From the NCBI RefSeq assembly GCF_001687605.2, contig NZ_CP016539.2:960501-1024500 (forward strand): a DNA stretch of 64,000 nucleotides. The letters run 5' to 3'. Position 1 is the stretch's first letter. The number at the start of each line of letters is the position of its first letter. Positions 23,163 to 31,876 of the stretch are shown one piece after another. The notes beneath the pieces were generated by a model. It was not told the DNA's origin and did not search any database. It worked only from the letters and a program-made list of their open reading frames with translations. This DNA is from Planococcus plakortidis (GTDB lineage: Bacteria; Bacillota; Bacilli; Bacillales_A; Planococcaceae). A program made the translations under genes and the position numbers.

Positions 23163-24077
23163 ATGAAACGAGCACGCATAATTTATAACCCGACATCCGG
23201 CAGGGAATTGTTCCGCCGCCACCTCCCGGAAGTATTGGAAAAGATGGAAATTGCAGGATACGAAACCTCCTGCCATGCGACGACATGTGAAGGGGACGCC
23301 GTGAAAGCGGCGGAATACGCCGTGGAGCGCAAATTCGACCTGGTAGTGGCAGTCGGCGGGGACGGGACGCTGAATGAAGTCGTCTCCGGCATTGCCAAAT
23401 ATCCGGAACGCCCAAAAGTGGGCTTGATTCCGATGGGCACGACCAATGACTTCGCGCGGGCTGTGCGCATCCCACGCGATATTAACCGCGCAGTTGACAT
23501 CATCATCAAAGGTGAATCGATCCCTGTCGATATCGGGGTTATGAACGATGACCGTTATTTCGTCAATATTGCCGGCGGCGGGCGCCTGACGGAACTGACT
23601 TATGAAGTCCCGAGCAAGCTCAAGACGGTGCTCGGCCAATTGGCGTATTATTTGAAAGGCATCGAGATGATTCCGTCGATCCGTTCGTCACGGGTCCGCA
23701 TTGAATACGACGGGCAAGTGTTTGACGACAAAGCGATGATGTTTTTGATCGGCTTGACCAATTCCGTCGGCGGTTTTGAAAAGCTGGCGCCGGATGCCAG
23801 CATCAATGATGGAAAATTCACTTTGCTGATCCTGAAAGAGTTAAACATGGCGGAATTTATCCGTGTGGCGTCTCTTGCGCTTCGCGGAGAGCATTTATCC
23901 GACCCGCACGTGCTGTATGTGAAAGCGAGCAAGATCTCGGTGACGTCCAATGAACGCGTATTGCTGAATCTTGACGGGGAGTTCGGCGGCATTTTGCCGG
24001 CCACTTTCGAAAACCTGGCTCGCCATATTGAAATGTTTGTGCCGCTTGAGTACATCAAGGAAAAAGACCGCAAATAA
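23163..24077 (+). CDS. dgkB: Diacylglycerol kinase DgkB (YerQ)
   Basis: A soluble DAGK-catalytic-domain lipid kinase, 304 residues. It phosphorylates diacylglycerol released during lipoteichoic acid synthesis back to phosphatidic acid. GGDGTLNE is at 65-72, followed by PMGTTNDFARA. The C-terminal NLDGEF is the second lobe. Its place downstream of gatCAB matches B. subtilis yerQ. It ends in a long bidirectional terminator that overlaps the stop. Confidence 0.93.
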   Translation: MKRARIIYNPTSGRELFRRHLPEVLEKMEIAGYETSCHATTCEGDAVKAAEYAVERKFDLVVAVGGDGTLNEVVSGIAKYPERPKVGLIPMGTTNDFARAVRIPRDINRAVDIIIKGESIPVDIGVMNDDRYFVNIAGGGRLTELTYEVPSKLKTVLGQLAYYLKGIEMIPSIRSSRVRIEYDGQVFDDKAMMFLIGLTNSVGGFEKLAPDASINDGKFTLLILKELNMAEFIRVASLALRGEHLSDPHVLYVKASKISVTSNERVLLNLDGEFGGILPATFENLARHIEMFVPLEYIKEKDRK

Positions 24078-24123
24078 AAGCGATCTGCCCAATCCCTATA
24101 GGGATTGGGCAGATCGCTTTTTG
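24077..24123. terminator. Bidirectional terminator between dgkB and the Nudix gene
   Basis: A near-perfect 20-bp stem from 24077 to about 24098 and 24101 to 24121 (AAAGCGATCTGCCCAATCCC and its complement) with T-runs on both strands. It serves the two convergent genes. Confidence 0.95.
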
Positions 24124-24129
24124 AATAGC

Positions 24130-24564
24130 TTAATATTCCAGCAATTCGATGGCTTCGTCCTGGTCTGCCGCAAGCTTCGGCAAATCTTCGATCGGTTCCC
24201 AGCGGTACTGAACGACAAGGCCGTTATCGCGCCCTTCGCTTTTGATCGTATGCTCAAACTCGTCGACTTTTTCGCCAGTGTATTCAAAATGGAAAATGTT
24301 GCGCTCGTATGCTTTGTCTTTATGGGCCGGATAGTAATTGTATTTGTGGATCTTCCCGACAAATTCCAGCACATCGCGCGGCAATCCGGTTTCTTCTTTC
24401 ACTTCGCGGTACAAGGCATCGATCAATAATTCGCCTTCCCCGATCGTTCCGCCTGGCACTTGCAGCCCGACCTCGGGTTCGCCTTTATATTCGAATACAA
24501 GCAGTTCACGATTATTTTCTTCGCCTCTGGTGATATAGGCAAACACCTTTCTTCTTGTTTCCAT
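24130..24564 (-). CDS. Nudix hydrolase
   Basis: A 144-residue Nudix protein. The full box GX5EX7REVXEEXGL is present at about 39-61 (GTIGEGELLIDALYREVKEE then TGL). It should hydrolyse a nucleoside-diphosphate-linked substrate that cannot be named from sequence. The longer frame from 24573 would place the start on top of AAAGGATG, which is the binding site for ATG 24564, so 24564 is chosen. It is convergent with dgkB. Confidence 0.88.
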   Translation of the reverse strand: METRRKVFAYITRGEENNRELLVFEYKGEPEVGLQVPGGTIGEGELLIDALYREVKEETGLPRDVLEFVGKIHKYNYYPAHKDKAYERNIFHFEYTGEKVDEFEHTIKSEGRDNGLVVQYRWEPIEDLPKLAADQDEAIELLEY

Positions 24565-24758
24565 ATGAATCATCCTTTTCTTTTGTTCATTATAGAATAC
24601 TAAAAATTCAGCAAAATTTCAATGGGGATGTATTCATTTTGTCACAGCTTATTCAAACATCGGGCGGAAACGGATGCCTGGGAGAAGTTTATGGCAAGGG
24701 CTTTGAGGTACAATAAAACATATAACGGGCTATGGCCCATGTAAAGGGGACGAGAATT

Positions 24759-26105
24759 TTGGGATTTGAAGATGTGGCGTTTCAAAGCCGTATATTGACC
24801 TTAATGACCCTATCTTTCCACATTATCTATGCAACGATCGGTGTCGGGGTCCCGCTCATGATCATGATCGCCCAATGGGTCGGGATCAGGAAAAATGATG
24901 AGCATTACATCCTCCTGGCGCGGCGTTGGGCGAGAGGGTTCGTCATTACGGTCGCGGTCGGCGTCGTGACCGGTACCGCCATCGGGCTGCAATTATCATT
25001 ATTATGGCCGAACTTTATGCAGATGGCGGGGAATGTCATTGCGCTTCCGCTGTTCATGGAAGTTTTTGCCTTTTTCTTTGAAGCGATTTTCCTCGGGATC
25101 TATTTGTATACGTGGGACCGTTTTGAAGACCAGCGCAAACATTTTCTATTGCTGGTTCCGGTCGCACTCGGGGCGGCTGCTTCCTCTGTATTCATCACTA
25201 TCGTCAATTCGTTCATGAATGCGCCGCAAGGCTTTGATGTGCTGAACGGCGAGCTGGTCAATGTGAGCCCATTGCTTGCGATGTTCAGCCCGGCCGTGCC
25301 GACGAAAGTCGCGCACGTCCTGTCGACCGCGTTCATGACGAGCGCATTCGTCTTGGCCTCAATCGCGGCTTTCCGCCTGCTGCGCGGATCGAATCATATC
25401 TACCACAAAAAAGCATTGTTCCTGACAATGAAGCTCGCGCTGGTCTTTTCGGTTGCGACCGCCATCATCGGCGACTTTTCAGGAAAATACTTGGCCGAGT
25501 ACCAGCCGGAGAAGCTGGCAGCTGCGGAATGGCATTTTGAAACGGGACCGGAAGCTGAACTTGTGCTGTTCGGCGTGTTGGACGGCGAAGAGCCAAAATA
25601 CGCCATCCGCATTCCATACGCGCTAAGCATCTTGGCGCACGGTGTACCGAGCGGTGAAGTCATCGGCTTGAATGATTTCCCAGAAGATGAAATTCCGCCG
25701 CTGTGGATCCATTACCTGTTCGATACGATGGTCACGCTCGGCATGTGGCTTGCGTTCTTCTCCTTCGTCTACGTCGTCGGCGCATGGCGCGGCTGGTCCA
25801 TTGTCACGAGAAAATGGTTCCGCTGGCTGACTGTGCTGAGTGGGCCACTGGCGATGCTCGCGATACAGGCTGGCTGGTGGTTCACGGAAGTCGGCAGGCA
25901 GCCGTGGATCTTGCGCGGCTATATGAAGACGAGTGAAGGGGCGACGGCAAGCGGACAAGTCGATTTGATGATCGTCATGTTCGCCGGCCTTTATGTCATT
26001 CTCGGAATCGGGACGGTCGTCGTCTTGTCACGCATGTACAAACGCAATCCGGTCGAGAAAGAATTGGCACAGCGTGAATCCGTAAAAGGCGGTGATGAAT
26101 CATGA
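24759..26105 (+). CDS. cydA: Cytochrome bd-type quinol oxidase subunit I
   Basis: 448 residues with about nine membrane segments. It binds hemes b558, b595 and d and oxidises quinol while reducing O2. His21 (LSFHIIYATIGVGVP) is a heme ligand position, LSLLWPNFM and GGWWFTEVGRQPW-type motifs match the family, and the Q-loop region is short, as in the YthA/Geobacillus-type enzymes. An ATG at 24732 gives a longer frame, but AAAGGGGA at 24743-24750 points to TTG 24759, which yields the family-like start MGFEDVAFQSRILT. It overlaps cydB by 4 bases. Confidence 0.9.
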   Translation: MGFEDVAFQSRILTLMTLSFHIIYATIGVGVPLMIMIAQWVGIRKNDEHYILLARRWARGFVITVAVGVVTGTAIGLQLSLLWPNFMQMAGNVIALPLFMEVFAFFFEAIFLGIYLYTWDRFEDQRKHFLLLVPVALGAAASSVFITIVNSFMNAPQGFDVLNGELVNVSPLLAMFSPAVPTKVAHVLSTAFMTSAFVLASIAAFRLLRGSNHIYHKKALFLTMKLALVFSVATAIIGDFSGKYLAEYQPEKLAAAEWHFETGPEAELVLFGVLDGEEPKYAIRIPYALSILAHGVPSGEVIGLNDFPEDEIPPLWIHYLFDTMVTLGMWLAFFSFVYVVGAWRGWSIVTRKWFRWLTVLSGPLAMLAIQAGWWFTEVGRQPWILRGYMKTSEGATASGQVDLMIVMFAGLYVILGIGTVVVLSRMYKRNPVEKELAQRESVKGGDES

Positions 26106-27130
26106 CACTCGAAATTATTGGGATTTCCGTCCTTTGGCTGTTTTTGTTCCTCTACGTCATCGTGGCGTCGATTGATTTCGGCGCTGGATTCTTTAACGCC
26201 TACAGTGCGTTTTCCGACAAGCAGCATATCCTGACAGGCATTATCCAGCGCTATCTGTCACCGGTGTGGGAAGTGACGAACGTCTTTTTCGTTTTCTTCT
26301 TCGTCGGCATCATCGGGTTCTTCCCGCAGACGGCGTTCTATTACGGCACGACATTGCTCGTTCCGGCAAGCATCGCGCTCATCTTGCTGGCCATACGCGG
26401 TTCTTACTATGCGTTTGCGACATACGGCGCGAAGATCAATCACCGCGGTTATATATACATGTACGGCTTGTCCGGCCTATTGCTTCCGGCGGCATTGTCC
26501 CCGGTGCTGGCCATTTCAGAAGGCGGCTTCATGCGTCTTGAGGACGGGCAGCCATCACTTGATTACTGGGCGCTTTTCACGAGCCCACTCATGTGGAGCA
26601 TCGTCGTCTTGAGCATTGCCGCAGTATTGTATATTTCCTCCGTGTTCCTGACTTGGTACGCCTGGAAAGCGGGAGACGAGAAAGCGACGCAGCTCGTCCG
26701 CAAATATGCGCTGATCTGGGCCGGCCCGACGATTATCACGGCGACGGGCATCATCTTTGAACTGCGCGGGCATAGCCCGGAACATTACGCGAACTTGCTC
26801 GATCTGTGGTGGATGTTCGCGCTATCGTTCCTGTTGTTCCTCGGCACCGTCTATTTGATCTGGAAGAAACGCAATTACGGCTTGGCGTTTATCTTGCTTG
26901 TCGGCCAGTTCTTTACCGCGTTCTTCGCTTACGGCGCGTCCCATTACCCGTATCTGTTGTATCCGCATTTGACGATTTACGACAGCTTTACGAATGAATC
27001 GATGGCGATCGCCTTGATCATCGCCTTTATTGCAGGGCTCGGGCTATTGCTGCCATCGCTTTACCTATTATTCCGCTTGTTCCTGTTCGACAAAGATTAC
27101 GTCAAAGGGAAATCGGATTACCATGCCTGA
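26102..27130 (+). CDS. cydB: Cytochrome bd-type quinol oxidase subunit II
   Basis: A 342-residue membrane protein with about eight to nine hydrophobic segments and no heme ligands of its own. VIVASIDFGAGFF near the start and YLSPVWEVTNVF are typical of YthB/CydB. With subunit I it forms the heterodimeric bd oxidase. It starts in the ATGA overlap and is followed 15 bases later by a tiny third subunit. Confidence 0.9.
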   Translation: MTLEIIGISVLWLFLFLYVIVASIDFGAGFFNAYSAFSDKQHILTGIIQRYLSPVWEVTNVFFVFFFVGIIGFFPQTAFYYGTTLLVPASIALILLAIRGSYYAFATYGAKINHRGYIYMYGLSGLLLPAALSPVLAISEGGFMRLEDGQPSLDYWALFTSPLMWSIVVLSIAAVLYISSVFLTWYAWKAGDEKATQLVRKYALIWAGPTIITATGIIFELRGHSPEHYANLLDLWWMFALSFLLFLGTVYLIWKKRNYGLAFILLVGQFFTAFFAYGASHYPYLLYPHLTIYDSFTNESMAIALIIAFIAGLGLLLPSLYLLFRLFLFDKDYVKGKSDYHA

Positions 27131-27145
27131 AGGAGGCTGTGACAG

Positions 27146-27256
27146 ATGAATGATTTTTTCATTTTCTATGCGCCGTTTCTGGTGATCATCCTGGCGATTG
27201 CCGTCGGTTTCTGGATCTCGCTGAAAGATGGCCCGGTAACGAAAGATAAGAAATAA
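27146..27256 (+). CDS. cydS: CydS-like 36-aa third subunit of cytochrome bd oxidase
   Basis: A 36-residue single-span membrane peptide: MNDFFIFYAPFLV, a hydrophobic core, then GFWISLKDGPV and a Lys/Asp-rich end. GGAGG at 27131-27136 gives a clear binding site before ATG 27146. Position right after cydB and the pattern (YAP near the N-terminus, FW, LKD after the helix) match the CydS subunit seen in the Geobacillus bd oxidase structure, as I recall that sequence. A terminator overlaps the stop codon. Confidence 0.8.
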   Translation: MNDFFIFYAPFLVIILAIAVGFWISLKDGPVTKDKK

Positions 27257-27289
27257 AACTGTGGCGGGAATTTCCCGCCGCAGTTTTTT
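27256..27289 (+). terminator. Terminator after cydS
   Basis: AAACTGTGGCGGGA (27256-27269) pairs with TCCCGCCGCAGTTT (27273-27286) with one G-T pair, followed by T residues. Confidence 0.92.
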
Positions 27290-27344
27290 ACTGCTTAAAA
27301 AGCGGATATGTTACAATGAGTCAATGTGAAATGGAGTGAACGTA

Positions 27345-28706
27345 ATGAAACCAGTAACGAAAAATGACCGCTTATCGGTCTATGTTGAAGACTTGACGCA
27401 TGACGGTGCCGGCGTCGCCAAAGTGGACGGCTATCCGCTGTTCATCAAGGATGCATTGCCTGGAGAGACCGTGACAGTGCATGTGCTGAAAACCTTAAAA
27501 TCATATGGATTTGCCAAACTCGTCTCGATTGAAGAGAAATCCGCAGACCGTATCGACGCGCCGTGCCCGGTGTTTGAGATTTGCGGCGGCTGTCAATTGC
27601 AGCATCTGTCCTACGAAGGGCAATTGAAGTACAAAGAAAAAGTCGTGCGCGATGCGATGGCGCGTCTCGGCAAATTACCCGATGTGCCGGTCCATCCGGT
27701 CAAAGGCATGGACAACCCGTGGCGCTACCGCAACAAATCGCAGATCCCGTTCAGCCAACAAGATGGCCGTGTGGTCGCGGGCTTTTACCAACCGCGCTCA
27801 CACCGCATTGCGGATACCGATATCTGCCTGATCCAAACGCCGGAAGCGGACACGTTGATGGCATCACTCAAGCGCAATCTGCAGGACATGGGCATCGAAC
27901 CGTACGAAGAAAAGACACATCGCGGCATGCTGCGCCATGTCGTCCTGCGCAAAGGGCGCGAGACGGACGAATTGATGGTCGTGTTGGTGACGAAGAAACA
28001 GAAATTCCCCCAAGCCGAGCGTGCCGTCGAAGCGATCCGCGCAGCATTGCCGGACGTGACGTCGATCATGCAGAACGTCAATCCTGAAAAAACCAATGTC
28101 ATTTTCGGGAACGAAACCATCAACCTATGGGGCAAAGACATCATTGAAGACCGGATCGGCGATGTGCGCTTCGAGATCTCTGCGCGTTCGTTCTATCAGG
28201 TCAACCCGGAACAGACGGAAGTCCTGTACGGGCAGGCGCTTGATTACGCGGGGCTGACTGGAAGCGAAACGGTGATCGATGCGTATTGCGGCATCGGCAC
28301 GATTTCGCTATTCCTTGCACAGCGCGCAAAATTCGTCATGGGCGTCGAGATCGTCCCGCAGGCGATCGAAGACGCCAAGCGCAATGCCGATTTGAACGGC
28401 TTCACCAATACCTTATTCGAAGCTGGCCCTGCTGAAGAAGTCATTCCGCGCTGGTATAAAGAGGGCAAAGAAGCCGATGTGCTTGTCGTCGACCCGCCGC
28501 GCAAGGGCTGTGACGAAGCGCTTCTCCAGACGATGCTCGAACAAAGACCCGAGCGCATCGTCTATGTTTCCTGCAACCCCGCGACATTGGCGCGTGATCT
28601 GCGCATTTTGGAAGACGGCGGCTACCGGACGCAGGAAGTGCAGCCGGTCGATATGTTCCCGCAGACGACGCACGTTGAATGTGTCGCTTGGCTAACGAGA
28701 AGCTGA
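27345..28706 (+). CDS. RlmD/RlmCD-type 23S rRNA (uracil-5-)-methyltransferase
   Basis: A 453-residue TrmA/RumA-family enzyme with an N-terminal TRAM domain (about 5-62), 4Fe-4S cysteines ([15 protein letters not shown] and DICLIQ) and a SAM domain. [16 protein letters not shown] is the SAM loop, DPPRKGCD follows, and [13 protein letters not shown] holds the catalytic Cys. B. subtilis YefA (RlmCD), which methylates U747 and U1939, lies near dgkB, which favours this copy as its ortholog. A second family member is at 61003-62367. GTG 27336 is in frame, but GGAGTG points to ATG 27345. Confidence 0.87.
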   Translation: MKPVTKNDRLSVYVEDLTHDGAGVAKVDGYPLFIKDALPGETVTVHVLKTLKSYGFAKLVSIEEKSADRIDAPCPVFEICGGCQLQHLSYEGQLKYKEKVVRDAMARLGKLPDVPVHPVKGMDNPWRYRNKSQIPFSQQDGRVVAGFYQPRSHRIADTDICLIQTPEADTLMASLKRNLQDMGIEPYEEKTHRGMLRHVVLRKGRETDELMVVLVTKKQKFPQAERAVEAIRAALPDVTSIMQNVNPEKTNVIFGNETINLWGKDIIEDRIGDVRFEISARSFYQVNPEQTEVLYGQALDYAGLTGSETVIDAYCGIGTISLFLAQRAKFVMGVEIVPQAIEDAKRNADLNGFTNTLFEAGPAEEVIPRWYKEGKEADVLVVDPPRKGCDEALLQTMLEQRPERIVYVSCNPATLARDLRILEDGGYRTQEVQPVDMFPQTTHVECVAWLTRS

Positions 28707-28760
28707 TCCATTTCCAGCATGAATCATTTATGAAATGAACTATAAGTTGATGTTCTTACC

Positions 28761-28795
28761 CCAATGCTCGTTCTTTGAACAGCATTGGTTTTTTT
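28761..28795 (+). terminator. Terminator after the RlmD-type gene
   Basis: CCAATGCTCGTTC (28761-28773) pairs with GAACAGCATTGG (28777-28788) with one bulge, followed by seven T residues. Confidence 0.92.
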
Positions 28796-28814
28796 ATGCA
28801 AGTGGAGGTTGAAA

Positions 28815-28919
28815 GTGAAATCATGGACTTTAGGAGAAAGGAAAATCTTGCAGCGCAGGGAAGTAGTCAAGCAACGATTGATGAAGCGCCGCACATGGAA
28901 TTGCCAGCGCTTCACCTGA
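28815..28919 (+). CDS. Possible 34-aa basic peptide upstream of the flavodoxin-like gene
   Basis: A GTG-started frame, MKSWTLGERKIL and onward, rich in Arg/Lys. GGAGG at 28804-28808 lies 6 bases before the GTG, which is why it is listed. It ends in TGA just before the binding site of the flavodoxin-like gene. No family is recognised. It could also be the broken tail of a regulator or a chance frame. Confidence 0.3.
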   Translation: MKSWTLGERKILQRREVVKQRLMKRRTWNCQRFT

Positions 28920-28933
28920 AGGAGGGCAAGGGC

Positions 28934-29409
28934 ATGAAGATCGGCATTATCGTGATTCCCAGACTGGGCATACTTTATTAGTTGGCGAACGGATTCGTGA
29001 AAAATTGCAGGCTGATGGCCACGAAGTGCAGTTAAGGAGGATGCAAAACCTTGAGGAAGGCGAGACAAAAAAACCTGCAGCTGTACAATTGGATTCACTG
29101 CCGGAAACAGCAAGGTTCGATGCCTTGATTTTTGGGGCGTGGGTGCAGGCTTTTACACTATGTCCGGGATTTACAAAGTATGTTGAGCAGATTCCGGATC
29201 TCGGTTCAGAGAATGTCTCCTGTTTCTTGACACAGCAATTCCGTTATAAATGGATGGGCGGCAATAGGGCCATGGCGAAAATGAAGACATTGCTTGAAGC
29301 GAAAGGGGCAGTGGTCAATTCCACCGCCATCATCAATTGGTCCCATAAAAAAAGGGAACAGCAAATCGAGGAGTTGGCGGAACACTTCACTAGCCAATAC
29401 AAAGCATAG
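28934..29409 (+). pseudogene. Flavodoxin-like protein, frameshifted
   Basis: GGAGGG (28921-28926) and ATG 28934 begin MKIGIIVI, a flavodoxin first strand. The frame then runs into a stop after 15 codons. Dropping back by one base near 28955-28960 restores SQTGHTLLVGERIREKLQADG, the FMN phosphate loop and first helix, joined to the rest of the gene, which ends KREQQIEELAEHFTSQYKA at 29409. A single missing base (TTT to TT or CCCC to CCC at ATTCCC) explains it. The intact protein would have about 158 residues. It may be a real pseudogene or a sequencing error. Confidence 0.75.
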
Positions 29410-29602
29410 TCAATGGCAAGAGAGCGGGCCAAGCATCAAGAAAGGGAGGCACGGGACACGGGAAGATGTGTGACATTTTGACTTAACATTATCGGAATGG
29501 AAATGACCGTCACGTTCCGTATCCGGCATTGCGTGTCCATGCAGGACAATGGGCGCGATATGTGGAAGTAGGAACCAGGAATTTTCGGGAGGAGGGCTAG
29601 CG
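29410..29602. other. Intergenic region without recognised features
   Basis: No supported gene, strong promoter or terminator is seen between the two frameshifted genes. One short frame (ATG 29413, 22 codons) has no binding site. Confidence 0.4.
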
Positions 29603-30027
29603 ATGTACGAACAAAAAACGAAACAACATGAAGGCAGTGTCATCGAATTCATCGAATCGGTCGAAAAGCCGTCAAAAAAAGAAGATGCTTACCGGCTGCT
29701 GGAGATTTTTGAACAAGCGACCGGCCATCCGGCGAAAATGTGGGGGACAGCATTATCGGTTTCGGCTCCTACCATTACCGCTACGCGACTGGCCATGAAG
29801 GCGATGCGCCGCTTGCCGGATTTTCCCCGCGCAAAGCGAAAATCAGCCTGTATTTGACAGGGGGTGCAGAAAAAGATCCGGATGCGCTCGATCGCCTGGG
29901 GAAATGCACGTCGGGTAAATCCTGCATCTACATCAATAAGCTTAGCGATATCGATCCGGAAGTGCTGAAAGAATTGATCCGAAATGCAGCTGCGTATTTG
30001 CAGGAGCGCTATCCTGGCAAAGCGTGA
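29603..30027 (+). pseudogene. DUF1801 (YdhG-like) protein, frameshifted
   Basis: GGAGGAGG precedes ATG 29603 and the frame reads MYEQKTKQHEGSV through ATGHPAKMWG. At the five-G run 29742-29746 the family sequence continues in the next frame (GDSIIGFGSYHYRYATGHEG) and runs to 30027. One lost G in this run accounts for the break; the intact protein would be about 141 residues. The family is small, uncharacterised and related to iron-chaperone-like folds. It lies beside another frameshifted gene, so this may be assembly error. Confidence 0.75.
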
Positions 30028-30153
30028 GTTGAAATTTGCCGAAACGGGGGCGGTACGAAAAATTATCGGCAGTTTTTCTGTTGGCAGGTTTTAGGGGCAG
30101 ATCATTTCGGGTATAGAAATAGTGATACTATCTGCAAGGAGAGAAGAAGCACG

Positions 30154-30312
30154 ATGGAACACATACCCGAGTCGAAATTCGAAGACAAACGGTCGATGGT
30201 CATTGATGAGCTTGTTTCGAACAATGTCTTCAAGATCAACGGCAGACAGCTCTATGAACTGTCCTTATATGAACTGTTAAAGGAATATACCGATAAAAGC
30301 CTAAGCTCATAA
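30154..30312 (+). CDS. Small FbpA-like protein
   Basis: A 52-residue protein with a GCAAGGAGAG binding site before ATG 30154. The core VIDELVSNNVFKINGRQLYE then LSLYELLKEY fits the Fur-regulated basic protein (FbpA) family pattern: Ile-Asp-x-Leu, Phe-Lys, Gln-Leu-Tyr-Glu-Leu, Glu-Tyr. In B. subtilis FbpA works with the FsrA small RNA in iron sparing. I see no clear Fur box upstream, and this protein is not basic overall, so the role is uncertain. A terminator overlaps its stop. Confidence 0.65.
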   Translation: MEHIPESKFEDKRSMVIDELVSNNVFKINGRQLYELSLYELLKEYTDKSLSS

Positions 30313-30326
30313 GCTCAGGCTTTTTT
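30295..30326 (+). terminator. Terminator overlapping the FbpA-like stop codon
   Basis: AAAAGCCTAAGCT (30295-30307) pairs with AGCTCAGGCTTTT (30312-30324) with one mismatch, then TT. The stem begins inside the last codons. Confidence 0.9.
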
Positions 30327-30380
30327 AGATACCAGCGGCCTTAAAAAGGGTTTATTTTGTACCATCTGGGAGGAACAGCC

Positions 30381-31829
30381 ATGCACCATCAAAAATTGGA
30401 AGACTACCGGAAAAACAAGCTTGATGAAATGACGATTGGCGAATTGCAGAAAGAGATGGAAGCAGGAAACCTCACTTCGGAAGAACTCGTGCTTATGTAT
30501 AAAGAGAATATCTCGCTGCGCGATAAAAATACCCGCGCCGTGCTCGAGATCAACCCGGATGCCTTACTTGCTGCCCAAGCATTGGATTTTGAGCGGAAGC
30601 ATAAAGGGCCGCGCTCAAAACTGCACGGCATCCCGCTTCTCGTGAAAGACAATATGGACACCGCAGACAAAATGCATACCAGCGCCGGTTCACTCGCCAT
30701 GGCGGACCATTACGCGCTGCGCGATGCGAAAGTGGTGGAAAAGCTGCGTGCAGCAGGGGCGGTCATCCTTGGGAAAACGAACATGACCGAGTGGGCGAAT
30801 TTCATGAGCGATAAAATGACTAATGGCTATAGCTCGCGTGGGGGCCAAGTGAAAAACCCGTATGGTGCATTCGATGTCGGCGGATCGAGTTCAGGATCGG
30901 CGGCCGGAGTGGCATCGAACTTGGCTGCGGCTGCGGTCGGGACGGAAACTTCGGGGTCGATCATCAATCCTGCAGCACAGAACAGCCTGGTCGGCATCAA
31001 GCCGACGATCGGCCTGGTCAGCCGTACAGGAATCATTCCCTTGTCGCACACACAAGATACTGCCGGGCCGCTTGCGCGCACTGTGGAAGATGCGGTGGCG
31101 GTTTTCGAAGTCCTGATCGGCAAAGATGAAGAAGACAGCATTACGGCATTTGCCGATCAGTTCACAGATTACGATTGGGGCCGGCATTTGAAAAAAGATG
31201 GGCTATCCGGCGCACGATTCGGGATTGACCGCCAATTGTTTGAAGACATCCCGGGTGAACAAGCAGAACTATTCGAAAAAGCGGTCAGCAAGCTGAAGGA
31301 ATTCGGGGCGGACGTGAAGGAGATCGACCTGGGCGCGGACCAGGAAGACCTCGGGTTTGCGGTCCTGCTCCATGAGTTCAAAGCGGACTTGAACGCCTAC
31401 TTGGCACGTTCGAATCCTGAGCATCCGGTCCGTTCGATGGGCGATGTCATCGCATTCAATAATGAACATCCTGAAACGATGCTGAAATTCGGCCAGAATT
31501 TGCTTGAACAGGCAGATAGGATGAGCGGTAAACTAACGGAACGTGAATACGTCGAGGCACTTGAGCGCAACCGTTTTTTGGCTGCCGAGCAAGGCATGAA
31601 CGAAACTTTCAGGGAAACAGGCGTCGATGCGCTTCTTTTGCCGAAAGATTTCGGATGCAATATCGGCGCGGCCGCTGGTTTTCCTTCGATTACCGTGCCC
31701 TATGGATTGACGGAATCAGGCGAACCGTTCGGCATCACGTTTGCGGGCCAGGCATTCGACGAACCGAAGCTGATCGAATATGCTTATGCGTTTGAACAAG
31801 CAACAGCGGGGCGGAGCCAACCATCATAA
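30381..31829 (+). CDS. Amidase-signature family hydrolase
   Basis: A 482-residue amidase related to GatA but standing alone. VKDNMDT carries the catalytic Lys, GGSSSGSAAG the cis-Ser, and TETSGSI the nucleophile. LPKDFG and the C-terminal GFPSITVPYGLTESGEPFG resemble peptide amidases and 6-aminohexanoate-cyclic-dimer-type hydrolases; the substrate cannot be named. The frame opens with TTG 30357, but GGGAGGAA at 30368-30375 selects ATG 30381. It is convergent with the TetR gene. Confidence 0.87.
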   Translation: MHHQKLEDYRKNKLDEMTIGELQKEMEAGNLTSEELVLMYKENISLRDKNTRAVLEINPDALLAAQALDFERKHKGPRSKLHGIPLLVKDNMDTADKMHTSAGSLAMADHYALRDAKVVEKLRAAGAVILGKTNMTEWANFMSDKMTNGYSSRGGQVKNPYGAFDVGGSSSGSAAGVASNLAAAAVGTETSGSIINPAAQNSLVGIKPTIGLVSRTGIIPLSHTQDTAGPLARTVEDAVAVFEVLIGKDEEDSITAFADQFTDYDWGRHLKKDGLSGARFGIDRQLFEDIPGEQAELFEKAVSKLKEFGADVKEIDLGADQEDLGFAVLLHEFKADLNAYLARSNPEHPVRSMGDVIAFNNEHPETMLKFGQNLLEQADRMSGKLTEREYVEALERNRFLAAEQGMNETFRETGVDALLLPKDFGCNIGAAAGFPSITVPYGLTESGEPFGITFAGQAFDEPKLIEYAYAFEQATAGRSQPS

Positions 31830-31876
31830 AAAATCCCCTTCCTTGGAGAAAATTCCGGGGAAGGGGATTTTTTCAT
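31828..31876. terminator. Bidirectional terminator between amidase and TetR genes
   Basis: AAAAATCCCCTTCC (from 31828) pairs with GGAAGGGGATTTTT (to 31872) with T-runs on both strands. Confidence 0.92.

Noticed and set aside
24628-24744. 38-codon frame upstream of cydA ending at ATG-TAA
   Set aside because: The GGGG directly abuts the ATG with no spacing, and no family is recognised; probably chance.
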